Source of the DNA: SZUA-430 sp964483585
GTDB lineage: Bacteria > Pseudomonadota > Alphaproteobacteria > Micropepsales > Micropepsaceae
Assembly: GCA_964483585.1 (NCBI GenBank)
Contig: CAZABH010000014.1
Location: 10,748 to 74,747, forward strand
Direction: 5' to 3'
Length of the DNA stretch: 64,000 nucleotides
Positions 34,726 through 44,506 of this stretch are shown here, in pieces. The notes under the pieces were generated by a model that ran no database searches, was not told where the DNA came from, and saw only the letters and a list, made by a program, of their open reading frames with translations. Both the position numbers and the translations under genes were made by a program. Numbering within the stretch: the first letter of the stretch is position 1; each line of letters starts with the position of its first letter.

Positions 34726-36384
34726 ATGACCAGATCGATCCGGATCGCGTTCGCCCAGCTCAACCCGGTGCTTGGCGACATTGCAGGCAATGCGGACAAG
34801 GTCCGTGCTGCCCGAGCTGCTGCTGCGCAGAAGGGCGCGGATGTTGTCCTCTTCAGCGAATTGTTCATCATCGGCTATCCGCCCGAAGATCTTGTGCTGA
34901 AGCCAGCACTTCAAGCCGATGCACGGGCGGCGATCGAGGCGTTGGCGCGCGAGACTGTTGCCGGTCCTGGGCTTCTGGTTGGTACCCCGTGGGTGGAAGC
35001 GGGGAGACTTTACAATGCGATGGCTTACCTGGATCGCGGTGCGGTCCAGGCCGTGCGCTTCAAGGTCGACCTTCCGAATTATGGTGTCTTCGACGAGAAG
35101 CGCGTCTTCAGCCCCGGGCCCATGCCGGGTCCGGTTGATGTGCGCGGGGTGCGGGTGGGTCTTCCGATCTGCGAGGATATATGGACGCCTGACATCGTCG
35201 AGTGCCTGTCTGAAACCGGCGCTGAAATCCTGCTTGTGCCAAACGGTTCACCGTTTGAAATCTCCAAGGAGGAGACGCGGCTGAATATTGCAGTTGCCCG
35301 CGTGGTCGAGAGTGGATTGCCGCTGGCCTACCTGAATCAGCTGGGTGGGCAGGATGAGCTCGTGTTCGATGGCGCATCGTTCGTGCTGAACGGCGATCGC
35401 TCGCTGGCGCTGCAGTTGCCGGCATGGGAAGAGGCTGTTTCAGTCACGCAGTGGACAGAACGGTCCGGCAGCTGGGTTTGTGCGCCTGAACTCAAGGCTG
35501 TGGTTCCAGCCGGGCTTGAGGCGGTCTATCGCGCCATGATGCTGGGCCTTGGGGATTACGTCCGCAAGAACAGGTTCCCCGGTGTCGTGATTGGGCTTTC
35601 AGGCGGAATCGATTCTGCGCTGACAGCGGCCGTTGCCGTTGACGTGCTGGGGCCCGAGTATGTGCGCTGCGTCATGATGCCATCAGTTTATACGTCCAGA
35701 GACAGCCTGGATGATGCGACTGCCGTTGCCCGGATGCTTGGTACACAACTCGATACTGTTGCGATCGAGGATGCTGTCGCGGCCTTCGGTTCCATCCTGT
35801 CGCCGGTCTTCGCGGGACGAACTGCCGATACGACGGAAGAAAATATTCAATCGCGTATCCGGGGCGTCATCCTGATGGCGATTTCCAACAAATTTGGCCC
35901 CATGGTGCTGACCACTGGAAACAAGTCCGAAATGTCGGTCGGCTATGCGACGCTCTACGGTGACATGTGTGGCGGCTACAATGTGCTGAAGGACCTCTAC
36001 AAGATGCAGGTCTTTGCTCTTTCGCGCTGGCGCAATGCCAATAGGCCGGACGGGGCGCTTGGGCCGGAAGGTCCTGTGATGCCCGTGCGTGTGATTGAAA
36101 AGCCCCCTTCGGCCGAGCTGCGTGCAAACCAGAAGGATGAGGACTCGCTGCCACCCTATCCTGTTCTGGACGATATCCTCGAGTGTCTGGTCGAGGGTGA
36201 GATGCCGGTTGAGGACATCCTCGCGCGCGGGCATGACCTTGCGACGATCCGGCGGGTCGAGCACCTGCTCTCAATTGCCGAGTACAAGCGGCGCCAGGCG
36301 CCGCCGGGTGTCAAACTGACGCGACGGAATTTTGGCCGGGACCGCCGCTACCCGATCACCAATGCCTTCCGGGATGCGACCTGA
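34726..36384 (+). CDS. nadE: Glutamine-dependent NAD+ synthetase
   Basis: 552 residues. The N-terminal nitrilase-like glutaminase domain has the Glu-Lys-Cys triad: SELFIIGYPPEDL, FKVDLPNYGVFDEKRVF and GLPICEDIW. The C-terminal synthetase domain begins GVVIGLSGGIDSALTAAVAVD (PP-loop), then TEENIQSRIRGVILMAISNK and LTTGNKSEMSVGYATLYGD. It converts nicotinate adenine dinucleotide to NAD+ using glutamine nitrogen in the cytoplasm. Located in a long forward run with gltX, cysS and cimA. Confidence 0.95.
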   Translation: MTRSIRIAFAQLNPVLGDIAGNADKVRAARAAAAQKGADVVLFSELFIIGYPPEDLVLKPALQADARAAIEALARETVAGPGLLVGTPWVEAGRLYNAMAYLDRGAVQAVRFKVDLPNYGVFDEKRVFSPGPMPGPVDVRGVRVGLPICEDIWTPDIVECLSETGAEILLVPNGSPFEISKEETRLNIAVARVVESGLPLAYLNQLGGQDELVFDGASFVLNGDRSLALQLPAWEEAVSVTQWTERSGSWVCAPELKAVVPAGLEAVYRAMMLGLGDYVRKNRFPGVVIGLSGGIDSALTAAVAVDVLGPEYVRCVMMPSVYTSRDSLDDATAVARMLGTQLDTVAIEDAVAAFGSILSPVFAGRTADTTEENIQSRIRGVILMAISNKFGPMVLTTGNKSEMSVGYATLYGDMCGGYNVLKDLYKMQVFALSRWRNANRPDGALGPEGPVMPVRVIEKPPSAELRANQKDEDSLPPYPVLDDILECLVEGEMPVEDILARGHDLATIRRVEHLLSIAEYKRRQAPPGVKLTRRNFGRDRRYPITNAFRDAT

Positions 36385-36445
36385 TCATGTCCTTGGTGTT
36401 CACTTGCGTTGAAACCTGGTCGCGTGTTGGCGTATGTGGTTCCGC

Positions 36446-37783
36446 ATGACCAATGTCGTCCGCTTCGCGCCCAGCCCGACGGGCAAGCTTCATGTCGGCA
36501 ACATCCGTGCAGCACTTACCAATTGGCTGTTTGCGCGCAAGACCGGTGGCCGGTTCCTGCTGCGCCTGGATGACACCGATGCTGAGCGGTCGACCCAGGC
36601 TTTCGCCGATGGAATCCTGCGTGACCTTGCGTGGCTTGGACTGAATCATGATCTGTTCGCCCGACAGTCAGATCGCGTCAAGTCGCATGACGCAGCCGCG
36701 GATCGGCTCAGAGCCTCTGGTCGGCTTTATCCATGCTATGAGACGGCCGAAGAGCTTGATCGCCGGCGCAAGCGACAACTCGCGCAGCACAAGCCTCCGG
36801 TCTATGATCGTGCCGCGTTGAAGCTAACGGATGAGCAGCGCGCAAGGCTTGAGGCCGAAGGGCGCAAGCCCCATTGGCGTTTCAAGCTTTCCGGGCAGAC
36901 TGTTACCTTCCGTGATGTCATACGTGGCGAGGTGCACATCGAGACAGCGTCTGTGTCCGACCCCGTCCTGATCCGCGAGGATGGGCGTTATCTCTATACG
37001 CTGCCCAGCGTGGTTGATGACATCGAATTCTCGATCACTCACATCATTCGCGGCGAGGACCATGTCACCAATACCGGGGTGCAGATCGAGATCTTCGAGG
37101 CGCTGGGTGCGTCGGTGCCCGTCTTTGCGCATTTCTCGATGCTCGTCGGTGCGGGGGGCGAGGCCCTGTCCAAGCGGATCGGGTCGCTGTCGATAGAGGC
37201 ATTTCGCGAAGAAGGTTATGAGCCTCAGGCCATCAATAGTCTGCTTGCCAAGCTTGGTACATCGGATCCGGTCGTTGCACGATTGGCGCTAGACAAGCTT
37301 GTCACTGATTTCGATCTCTCCCGCTTCTCGCGCGCGCCGGCCCATTTCGACCCGACGGAATTGAGGACCCTCAATCACAAGATCCTGCATGCGACGCCGT
37401 TTGAGGTTGTGTCCGACCGGCTGAAGGCGCTTGGGGTTGGTGGAGGGGCGGCTTTCTGGGAGGCTGTGCGCGACAATGTGCAGCTTATTGGTGATGCTGT
37501 CGCGTGGTGGCAGGTTGTGGCGGCCCCCCTGTCACCGGTGGTCGAGAATGCTGCGTTCCTGCGAGAGGCTGCAGATCTTTTGCCTGAAGGCGCATTTGAC
37601 GAGACCACCTGGAGCACGTGGACTGGTGCGGTCACAGCCCAAACGGGGGCCAAGGGCAAGGCATTGTTCATGCCGCTGCGCCTTGCTCTTACAGGCATGG
37701 CCCATGGACCGGAAATGAAAAAGCTGCTACCGCTTATTGGTTCGGAGCGGGCGCGCAAGCGTCTGGCAGGACACGCGGCTTAG
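36446..37783 (+). CDS. gltX: Glutamyl-tRNA synthetase
   Basis: 445 residues from the ATG at 36446 (MTNVVRFAPSPTGKLHVGN); an upstream ATG at 36434 adds 4 residues. The HIGH-type motif is HVGN, and the KMSKS-type motif is ALSKRIGS. It charges tRNA-Glu. Its length is that of the shorter alphaproteobacterial GltX2-type enzymes, which are often non-discriminating or specific for tRNA-Gln and used with GatCAB; whether that applies here cannot be read from sequence. No glnS is in this window. Confidence 0.93.
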   Translation: MTNVVRFAPSPTGKLHVGNIRAALTNWLFARKTGGRFLLRLDDTDAERSTQAFADGILRDLAWLGLNHDLFARQSDRVKSHDAAADRLRASGRLYPCYETAEELDRRRKRQLAQHKPPVYDRAALKLTDEQRARLEAEGRKPHWRFKLSGQTVTFRDVIRGEVHIETASVSDPVLIREDGRYLYTLPSVVDDIEFSITHIIRGEDHVTNTGVQIEIFEALGASVPVFAHFSMLVGAGGEALSKRIGSLSIEAFREEGYEPQAINSLLAKLGTSDPVVARLALDKLVTDFDLSRFSRAPAHFDPTELRTLNHKILHATPFEVVSDRLKALGVGGGAAFWEAVRDNVQLIGDAVAWWQVVAAPLSPVVENAAFLREAADLLPEGAFDETTWSTWTGAVTAQTGAKGKALFMPLRLALTGMAHGPEMKKLLPLIGSERARKRLAGHAA

Positions 37784-37977
37784 AGGGAATAGATCGTGGC
37801 CATTTCGGCTTCTGTCGCAGGTATATCTCTCGCACCACCTTCTGCGGTGATTGTGCGCCCGTCTATCTGTATTTGTGGCTAAGCTCACAGCGGCGGCTGC
37901 GTCCCCGATTCCCCTCTCGTTCGAGACATGAATCCTGGCACCGGTCTGCAGAGTTCGGATGGTGTAAGGATTTGTTG

Positions 37978-39339
37978 ATGGCTCTCAAGATCTACAACAC
38001 GTTGACGCGTGACAAGCAGACATTCACGCCGATCGATCCGAAGAATGTCCGGATGTATGTTTGTGGACCCACGGTTTACGATCATGCGCATATCGGTAAC
38101 GCGCGCCCTGTCATCGTTTTCGATGTGCTGTTCCGGCTGCTGCGTCATCTCTATGGCGAGGCCCATGTCACCTACGTTCGCAACATCACGGATGTGGAAG
38201 ACAAGATCATGGCGCGCGCGGCTGACCGTGGCATCTCCATTCGCGAGCTGACCGAAAGTACCGCCAGGATCTACCAGGAAGATGCCCTGGCTTTGGGCAG
38301 TCTCAGCCCGACGGTCGAGCCGCGCGTGACCGAGACCATGGACGTGATCATCGACATGATCGGGCGTCTCATCGCAGCGGGGCATGCCTATGCAGCGGAT
38401 GGGCATGTGCTGTTCGATGTGCCTTCGGATCCTGATTACGGCCAGCTTTCACGCCGGGATCTTGATGACATGATTGCCGGCGCGCGCGTTGAGGTTGCGC
38501 CTTACAAGAAGAGCGAGATGGATTTCGTCTTGTGGAAGCCATCCGATGCCACGCAGCCGGGCTGGGACAGTCCGTGGGGGCGTGGTCGCCCCGGGTGGCA
38601 TATCGAGTGTTCGGCGATGGGGGAGAAGCATTTGGGTGAAACCTTCGACATCCATGCCGGAGGGATCGATCTCATGTTCCCCCATCATGAGAACGAGATT
38701 GCACAGAGCCGCGGCGTCCATCACGGCAAGCCTCTTGCCAATTACTGGATGCACAATGGTTTCCTGCAGGTCGAGGGAGAGAAGATGTCGAAGTCGCTCG
38801 GCAATTTCTTCACGATCCGCGAGTTGCTGGCGGAAAAAACATTTGGTGGCATGTCATGGCATGGCCGGGTTCTTCGCCTGGCGATGCTGCAAACGCATTA
38901 TCGCCAGCCCATTGACTGGACTGTTGATCGGTTGGTGACGGCGCGCGGGCAGTTGATGGCGTGGGCGAAGCTTGTCCATGATGTCCCCGAGGCCATCGAT
39001 CTGCCAGATGAACTCGTTTCGGCCCTGTCGGATGATCTCAACACACCGGCAGCGATGGCTGTGCTTCATGAGCTTGCCGGGCTTGCTCGCAAGAGCGTCG
39101 ATGGTCGAGCGGTCCTGCGACGAGCGTTGTCCTTCCTGGGCCTCTACGGTGGCGAGCGCTTTCAGGACTTTGCTGTCGGTGTGGATGTGACAGGTGTCGA
39201 GGCTTTGATTACAGCACGCAATGCTGCGCGCAAGGCGAAGGATTTTGCGGAAGCGGACCGGCTCAAGGTTCAGTTGAAGGAGCTGGGTGTGGAGATCGAA
39301 GATGGTCCGCAGGGCACGACCTGGAGGTTGTTGCCATGA
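37978..39339 (+). CDS. cysS: Cysteinyl-tRNA synthetase
   Basis: 453 residues from the ATG at 37978, behind TAAGGA. Class I motifs: MYVCGPTVYDHAHIGNARP (HIGH motif with the zinc-ligand Cys), GWHIECSAMG, HHENEIAQS and GEKMSKSLGN. Charges tRNA-Cys. It overlaps cimA by 4 bases (ATGA), so the two are co-translated. The 194 bases before it (37784-37977) hold no recognised gene. Confidence 0.95.
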   Translation: MALKIYNTLTRDKQTFTPIDPKNVRMYVCGPTVYDHAHIGNARPVIVFDVLFRLLRHLYGEAHVTYVRNITDVEDKIMARAADRGISIRELTESTARIYQEDALALGSLSPTVEPRVTETMDVIIDMIGRLIAAGHAYAADGHVLFDVPSDPDYGQLSRRDLDDMIAGARVEVAPYKKSEMDFVLWKPSDATQPGWDSPWGRGRPGWHIECSAMGEKHLGETFDIHAGGIDLMFPHHENEIAQSRGVHHGKPLANYWMHNGFLQVEGEKMSKSLGNFFTIRELLAEKTFGGMSWHGRVLRLAMLQTHYRQPIDWTVDRLVTARGQLMAWAKLVHDVPEAIDLPDELVSALSDDLNTPAAMAVLHELAGLARKSVDGRAVLRRALSFLGLYGGERFQDFAVGVDVTGVEALITARNAARKAKDFAEADRLKVQLKELGVEIEDGPQGTTWRLLP

Positions 39340-40952
39340 CACGTGCGCGCATACATCTTTTCGATACGACGCTTCGTGATGGAGCGCAGACGCAAGGCGT
39401 TGACTTCAGCGTCGAAGACAAGCGGCAGATCGCGCTGGCGCTCGACGCGTTCGGGGTGGACTATATCGAAGGCGGCTGGCCTGGGGCCAATCCCACAGAT
39501 ACGGCCTTTTTTGCTGAGGACATTCCGCTCAAGTCAGCGCGGCGGGTCGCCTTCGGGATGACAAAGCGGGCCGGACGCAGTGCTGGAAATGATCCTGGTC
39601 TTGCTGCAGTGCTGGATGCGCGGGCGCAGGCTTGTTGCCTTGTCGGCAAGGCCTGGGATTTCCATGTCGACAAGGTGCTGGAGGTTTCGCGCGAGGACAA
39701 TCTCTCGGCGATCAGGGAGAGCATGCAGGAGGCGGTTCGCAGGTCGCGCGAGGCCATGTTCGATGCCGAGCACTTCTTCGACGGATACAAGGCCAATCCG
39801 GGCTATGCCATTTCCTGCCTGAAGGCCGCACTGGACGGTGGGGCGCGCTGGGTTGTGCTGTGCGATACAAATGGTGGAACATTGCCGCACGAAATCGAGC
39901 GCATCGTCGGCGAGACTGTGAAGCACGTGCCGGGCGAACGCCTTGGAATCCATGCGCATAACGAAACCGAGAATGCCGTCGCAAACTCGTTGGCAGCCAT
40001 TCGTGCCGGTGTCAGGCAGGTGCAGGGTACCTTGAACGGGTTGGGGGAGAGATGCGGCAATGCCAATCTGGTGTCGCTGATCCCGACTCTGCTTCTGAAG
40101 CCGGATTATGCGGATTCCTTCGAAACAGGGATTGAGCCCTCTCGTCTCAAGCACATCACGCAGCTCTCCCGGACGCTCGAGGAGATCCTGAACCGGGCTC
40201 CCAACCGGCATGCGCCCTATGTTGGTTCTTCGGCATTTTCGCACAAGGGCGGACTGCATGCATCGGCCGTTCTCAAGGACCCTCGAACTTACGAGCACGT
40301 GTCGCCAGAGACGGTGGGCAACGAGCGACGCATTCCGGTATCGGATCAGGCCGGTCGCGGAAACCTGATCAATCGCCTTGATGAGCTGGGGGTTGCGATC
40401 AATGCCGATGATCCGCGGGTGCTTGGCTTGCTGGATCAGGTGAAGGAGAAGGAGTTTCTGGGCTATGCCTATGATGGCGCGGATGCTTCGCTGGAACTCC
40501 TTGCGCGCCGTGCACTGGGGCAGGTCGAGCCATTCTTCAAGGTGGAAGGCTTTCGCGTGTCAGTTGAACGTCGACATAACGCGCAGGGAGAAGAAATCTC
40601 CGTTTCGGAGGCTGTCGTGAAGGTGATTGTCGACGGTGAGCGCATCATGAATGTGGGCGAGGGTAATGGTCCCGTGAATGCGCTGGATAACGCCCTTCGC
40701 AAGGATCTTGGTCGATTCTCGCGATGGCTCGAGGATCTCAGGCTGGTGGACTACAAGGTCCGAATTCTCACGGGTGGAACCGAGGCGGTGACCCGGGTCA
40801 TGATCGAGAGTGCCGATGGGCGCGGTCATCGATGGTCGACCGTCGGGGTTTCCGCCAATATCGTCGACGCATCTTTCGAAGCACTGATCGACTCCATCAC
40901 CTACAAACTGCTTCGTGACCGTGTTCAAGTTTCTTCCGGGGGAGCCAGATGA
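39336..40952 (+). CDS. cimA: (R)-citramalate synthase
   Basis: 538 residues, the length of CimA-type alpha-isopropylmalate/homocitrate synthases. The N-terminal HMGL-like TIM barrel starts IHLFDTTLRDGAQTQGVDFS, with VVLCDTNGGTLPHEI and LGIHAHNETENAVANSLAAIRAGVRQVQGTLNGLGERCGN. The C-terminal regulatory domain (~395-525) closes it. It condenses acetyl-CoA with pyruvate to citramalate, giving a threonine-independent route to 2-oxobutyrate and isoleucine. The coupling with cysS seems to be simple operon co-expression. Confidence 0.93.
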   Translation: MTRARIHLFDTTLRDGAQTQGVDFSVEDKRQIALALDAFGVDYIEGGWPGANPTDTAFFAEDIPLKSARRVAFGMTKRAGRSAGNDPGLAAVLDARAQACCLVGKAWDFHVDKVLEVSREDNLSAIRESMQEAVRRSREAMFDAEHFFDGYKANPGYAISCLKAALDGGARWVVLCDTNGGTLPHEIERIVGETVKHVPGERLGIHAHNETENAVANSLAAIRAGVRQVQGTLNGLGERCGNANLVSLIPTLLLKPDYADSFETGIEPSRLKHITQLSRTLEEILNRAPNRHAPYVGSSAFSHKGGLHASAVLKDPRTYEHVSPETVGNERRIPVSDQAGRGNLINRLDELGVAINADDPRVLGLLDQVKEKEFLGYAYDGADASLELLARRALGQVEPFFKVEGFRVSVERRHNAQGEEISVSEAVVKVIVDGERIMNVGEGNGPVNALDNALRKDLGRFSRWLEDLRLVDYKVRILTGGTEAVTRVMIESADGRGHRWSTVGVSANIVDASFEALIDSITYKLLRDRVQVSSGGAR

Positions 40953-42400
40953 TGAAGATGCCGTCCAGGGGGACAGCCTTTGACGAGATCAAGCAGCGCC
41001 TTGATGCGTTCTCGGGTCGCGATCTTCCGTGGCGCGAGGGCAAGACACTGGCCTACATCTACGATCCTGGGCCAGAAATCGAGGAGATCGCCAAGTGGGC
41101 CTATATGCGGTTCCTGACCGAGAACGGGCTGGATCCGACGGTCTATCCCTCCATGATGCTGATCGAGAACGAGCTTGTGGCCATGGCGGCGTCGCATCTC
41201 GGGAACGTGCCTGGTGTTGTAGGCAGTTTCACAAGCGGTGGCACTGAAAGCTGCATGCTGGCAGTAAAGACTGCGCGTGACCATGCACGGGCGACGAGAC
41301 CCGAGGTGCGAGAGCCAGAGGTCATCCTGCCAGTCACTGCGCATGCGGCGTTCCACAAGGCATGTCATTACCTGAATGTAAAAAAGGTATTGGTGCCCGT
41401 GGATGGAACATCATTCAGGGCGGATCCCGGCTTGATCGAACAGGCGATTACCCCGAACACGATCCAGATCGTCGCCTCCGCGGTCTCGTATGCGCATGGT
41501 GTGCTTGATCCCATCGAAGAGATCGGAGCGATCGCGCAGCGACACGGATTGCTGTTTCATGTTGATGGCTGCATCGGCGGCTTCCTGCTGCCGTTCTACA
41601 AGCGATTGGGCGCAAAGCTTGGAGCGTTCGACTTTACGGTGCCAGGCGTAACGTCCATGTCCATGGACTACCACAAATACGCCTATTGCCCGAAGGGTGC
41701 ATCTGTCATCCTGCACCGCAACAAGGCGCTGCGTCGGCATCAGATTTTCGCGACCGCAGACTGGACCGGGTACACCATCATCAATCCCACCATCCAGTCC
41801 TCGAAGACGGGTGGACCGATGGCCGCGGCATGGGCTGTCCTGCATGCTTTGGGTGATGAAGGCTACATGGAGTTTGCCCGTCGTATCAAGCATGCAACGG
41901 ACATCATCGTGGCTGGCATCAGAACCATTCCGGGCATTCGGCTTGTGGGCGAGCCGGACATCAATCAGGTAGCCTTCACGGCGGATGCTTTTTCCTGCTT
42001 TCACATCATTGACGAGATGAAGGCGCGCGGCTGGTACGTGCAACCTCAGTTTGGTTATCATGGTTCGGAGCCGAATGTGCATCTTTCGATAGGTCAGAAC
42101 ATGCATGCGCGCGCGCAGGATTTTGTTGAGGCCCTTGGCGCATCGGTCGAAGCTTCCATGCCAAAGGGCTTCAGCCAGACGGCGGCACGCGTGAAGGCCG
42201 AGCTTGCGCGCATGGATCCAGCCACATTCGAGCCTTCGATGCTGGCGGGGTTGATGCGTGCTGCAGGGGTGGAGGATGGTCAGCTGCCTCGTAGGTCAGC
42301 CGAGCTCAATCAGATCCTGAACGTCCTGCCTCCGGCCGTGACAGAATACGCACTGATCGAGTTCATGAACGAGCGCTATATCTATCGCGACAAGACATAG
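40949..42400 (+). CDS. PLP-dependent group II decarboxylase / sphingosine-1-phosphate lyase-like protein
   Basis: 483 residues; the start overlaps the cimA stop by 4 bases. The PLP fold includes GSFTSGGTESCMLAVKTARDHA, VHVDGCIGGF-type pyridine contact (FHVDGCIGGFLLPF) and the Schiff-base Lys in SMDYHKYAYCPKGASV. The overall layout and the HK...CPKG context match sphingosine-1-phosphate lyases and related aspartate/tyrosine decarboxylases. If a true S1P lyase, it would cleave phosphorylated sphingoid bases to an aldehyde and phosphoethanolamine. No sphingolipid genes are nearby, so the substrate is unproven. Confidence 0.8.
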   Translation: MMKMPSRGTAFDEIKQRLDAFSGRDLPWREGKTLAYIYDPGPEIEEIAKWAYMRFLTENGLDPTVYPSMMLIENELVAMAASHLGNVPGVVGSFTSGGTESCMLAVKTARDHARATRPEVREPEVILPVTAHAAFHKACHYLNVKKVLVPVDGTSFRADPGLIEQAITPNTIQIVASAVSYAHGVLDPIEEIGAIAQRHGLLFHVDGCIGGFLLPFYKRLGAKLGAFDFTVPGVTSMSMDYHKYAYCPKGASVILHRNKALRRHQIFATADWTGYTIINPTIQSSKTGGPMAAAWAVLHALGDEGYMEFARRIKHATDIIVAGIRTIPGIRLVGEPDINQVAFTADAFSCFHIIDEMKARGWYVQPQFGYHGSEPNVHLSIGQNMHARAQDFVEALGASVEASMPKGFSQTAARVKAELARMDPATFEPSMLAGLMRAAGVEDGQLPRRSAELNQILNVLPPAVTEYALIEFMNERYIYRDKT

Positions 42401-42417
42401 CGAAGCCAAAGCAAATC

Positions 42418-43311
42418 ATGGCAGTTTCAAGTCCCGAGCGGACCGGCGTCATTCATGCCGCCAGTGCCTACATCATCTGGGGCATCATTCCGATTTACTG
42501 GAAGCAGATCACCGAGGCTGATGCCGCCGAGATCGTGGCGCATCGCATTGTCTGGACGCTTGCCTTCACACTGCTGCTTCTTCATTTCCGGGGGCGCATT
42601 GGGCAGTTGTTGGCGGCGTTGCGTGACCTGAGGTCCATGCTCGCGCTCACGCTGTCATCAGTCCTGATAGCGCTGAACTGGGGAATCTTCATCTGGGCTG
42701 TGATGTCGGATCGCATCATAGAGACGAGCCTCGGCTATTACATCAATCCGTTGGTCAGCTTTCTTCTTGGGGTGCTGGTCCTGAAGGAGCGGCTGACGAT
42801 GCCGCAGAAGATCGCTGTCGGCCTTGCGGCGCTCGGGGTCGCCAACCAGACGTTGGCGCTTGGCTTCCTGCCGTGGGTGTCGCTGGTCCTGGCTGCGAGT
42901 TTTGGTGTCTATGGTCTCATACGCAAGACCGTTAATGTGGAGTCGATAGAGGGGCTGACGGTCGAGACCATCGTGCTTATGCCACTTTCGGGACTTTACC
43001 TGCTGTATCTGTTTTCCACCGAAACCCTGTCTTTCGGGCATCACGGCGGCATCAACGACCTGTTGCTTGTTCTTGCCGGTCCACTGACTGCGATACCGTT
43101 GCTTCTGTTTGCGTCAGGCGCGCGCCGCATTCCGCTGTTCATGATCGGGTTCCTGCAGTACCTGGCGCCGACGATCAGCCTGTCGCTTGCGGTGTTTGTC
43201 TATGGGGAGACGTTCACGTCGGCGCATGGTGTCACCTTTGCCTTGATCTGGGCAGCCTTGGCACTGGTGTCGTGGGAGGCGTTCCGGCGGGAGCGCTACT
43301 CCGCCCCCTGA
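42418..43311 (+). CDS. rarD: EamA/RarD family transporter
   Basis: 297 residues with ten hydrophobic segments in two EamA repeats, as in RarD. Distinctive RarD phrases: AYIIWGIIPIYWKQITEADAAEIVAHRIVWTLAF, ALNWGIFIWAV, TSLGYYINPLVSFLLGVLVLKERLT and GFLQYLAPTISLSLAVFVYGE. A drug/metabolite-type inner-membrane permease. Substrate not known. It ends 16 bases past the stop of the convergent LOG gene, so they overlap. Confidence 0.9.
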   Translation: MAVSSPERTGVIHAASAYIIWGIIPIYWKQITEADAAEIVAHRIVWTLAFTLLLLHFRGRIGQLLAALRDLRSMLALTLSSVLIALNWGIFIWAVMSDRIIETSLGYYINPLVSFLLGVLVLKERLTMPQKIAVGLAALGVANQTLALGFLPWVSLVLAASFGVYGLIRKTVNVESIEGLTVETIVLMPLSGLYLLYLFSTETLSFGHHGGINDLLLVLAGPLTAIPLLLFASGARRIPLFMIGFLQYLAPTISLSLAVFVYGETFTSAHGVTFALIWAALALVSWEAFRRERYSAP

Positions 43312-43862
43312 CGGCGGAAGTTTCTGATGGCGGCCATTGTTTCCTCGGGGTGGTCGACGACCGTATAGAGCTCTTTCAATCCGTAGCGTGCGAAGTCGTG
43401 CGTGTAGACCTTGTTAAAGGTCTCAAAGAGTGGATCCCAGAAGCCCTTGGTGTTGACAAAGATGATCGGCTTGCGGTGCAGGCCCAGTTGGGACCAGGTC
43501 ATGGCCTCGAGTACTTCCTCCAATGTGCCGATGCCACCAGGCAGGATGACGAATGCATCGGCAAGTCCGTGCATACGCTCCTTGCGATCATGCATGTTGG
43601 GTGTGATGACGAGTTCCGTCAGGCTTGTCAGTTCAATTTCGCGGGCGCGCAGGAACTGCGGAATGATGCCAATCACTTCGCCGCCGGTCTCCAATGCCGC
43701 TTTGGCGACCTCGCCCATCAATCCTATTGATGCTCCGCCGTAGATGAGACGCGCGTTTGCCTCGGCGATGTGGCGGCCAAGTGCGCGCGCGGCCTCGGCA
43801 TAGGCTGGGTCATTGCCTTCGGACGAGCCGCAGAATACGCAGATGCCAAGCAGTTTATGCAT
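43296..43862 (-). CDS. LOG family protein (TIGR00730 Rossmann fold)
   Basis: 188 residues. It starts with ICVFCGSSEGNDPAY and has the diagnostic PGGxGTxxE motif as ILPGGIGTLEEVLEAMTWSQLGLH. Members cleave cytokinin riboside 5'-monophosphate or AMP to the free base and ribose-5-phosphate. In alphaproteobacteria the physiological role is often uncertain. The last residues overlap the end of rarD on the opposite strand. Confidence 0.9.
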   Translation of the reverse strand: MHKLLGICVFCGSSEGNDPAYAEAARALGRHIAEANARLIYGGASIGLMGEVAKAALETGGEVIGIIPQFLRAREIELTSLTELVITPNMHDRKERMHGLADAFVILPGGIGTLEEVLEAMTWSQLGLHRKPIIFVNTKGFWDPLFETFNKVYTHDFARYGLKELYTVVDHPEETMAAIRNFRRQGAE

Positions 43863-44059
43863 GGTCCGGCCCCGCTTTTCCCTTCAGTTCGACGTAGTCT
43901 ACACGGCGCGCGTAAAGAATATCAGGCGTGTTTCCTGCGCGGGTGCGCCAGAAACATGATGTTTTTTGGGACTGTTGCCGAAATTTGGTGCTTGGCGGCC
44001 GCGGGCCAATGGGTAACGATGCGTAAAGGTTGGCATGCGGCGTTAGGGAGACCATCGTG

Positions 44060-44506
44060 ATGAAGTTTCGTGCTGTGACGATTGCATTTGCAATCCTTGT
44101 GGTGGCCGGGCCTGCGTGGGTGGCTCTCGCCTCGCAGACGGTTGTCGACGACCGCATCGCGGGCATGAAGTCCCTCATCGGTGCGATGCGTGGGGCAACG
44201 GGTGCAAGCGATCCGGATGTGGCGCGAGAGAATCTCGGCAGGGCGATCACCTATGCGAAGTCAATTCCCGGACGGTTCCCCAAGGGAACCGGGCTTGGCG
44301 ACGCCGGCATTACCAAGACACGGGCCAAGCAGGACATATGGACGAAGCCAGCCCTGTTCAAGGCTGAGGCGGATGGGTTTGTCGTTGCGCTTGAAGCTGC
44401 AAGCGCTGGGGCAGGTGATGCTGCGGCCTTCGATGCCGCCATGGCGACTGTGCGGAAGTCATGCAGCAGTTGCCATGATGCTTTCCGTGGCCCGGCTGTC
44501 GACTAG
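44060..44506 (+). CDS. Cytochrome c'/c556-type monoheme cytochrome
   Basis: 148 residues from the ATG at 44060 with AGGGAG upstream. A signal peptide (AVTIAFAILVVAGPAWVALA) leads to a four-helix-type domain, with the single heme site CSSCH close to the C-terminus, as in cytochrome c'/c556 proteins. Located in the periplasm; electron transfer or NO binding are known family roles. The diheme cytochrome gene starts on the base after its stop, so the two are an operon. Confidence 0.88.
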   Translation: MKFRAVTIAFAILVVAGPAWVALASQTVVDDRIAGMKSLIGAMRGATGASDPDVARENLGRAITYAKSIPGRFPKGTGLGDAGITKTRAKQDIWTKPALFKAEADGFVVALEAASAGAGDAAAFDAAMATVRKSCSSCHDAFRGPAVD

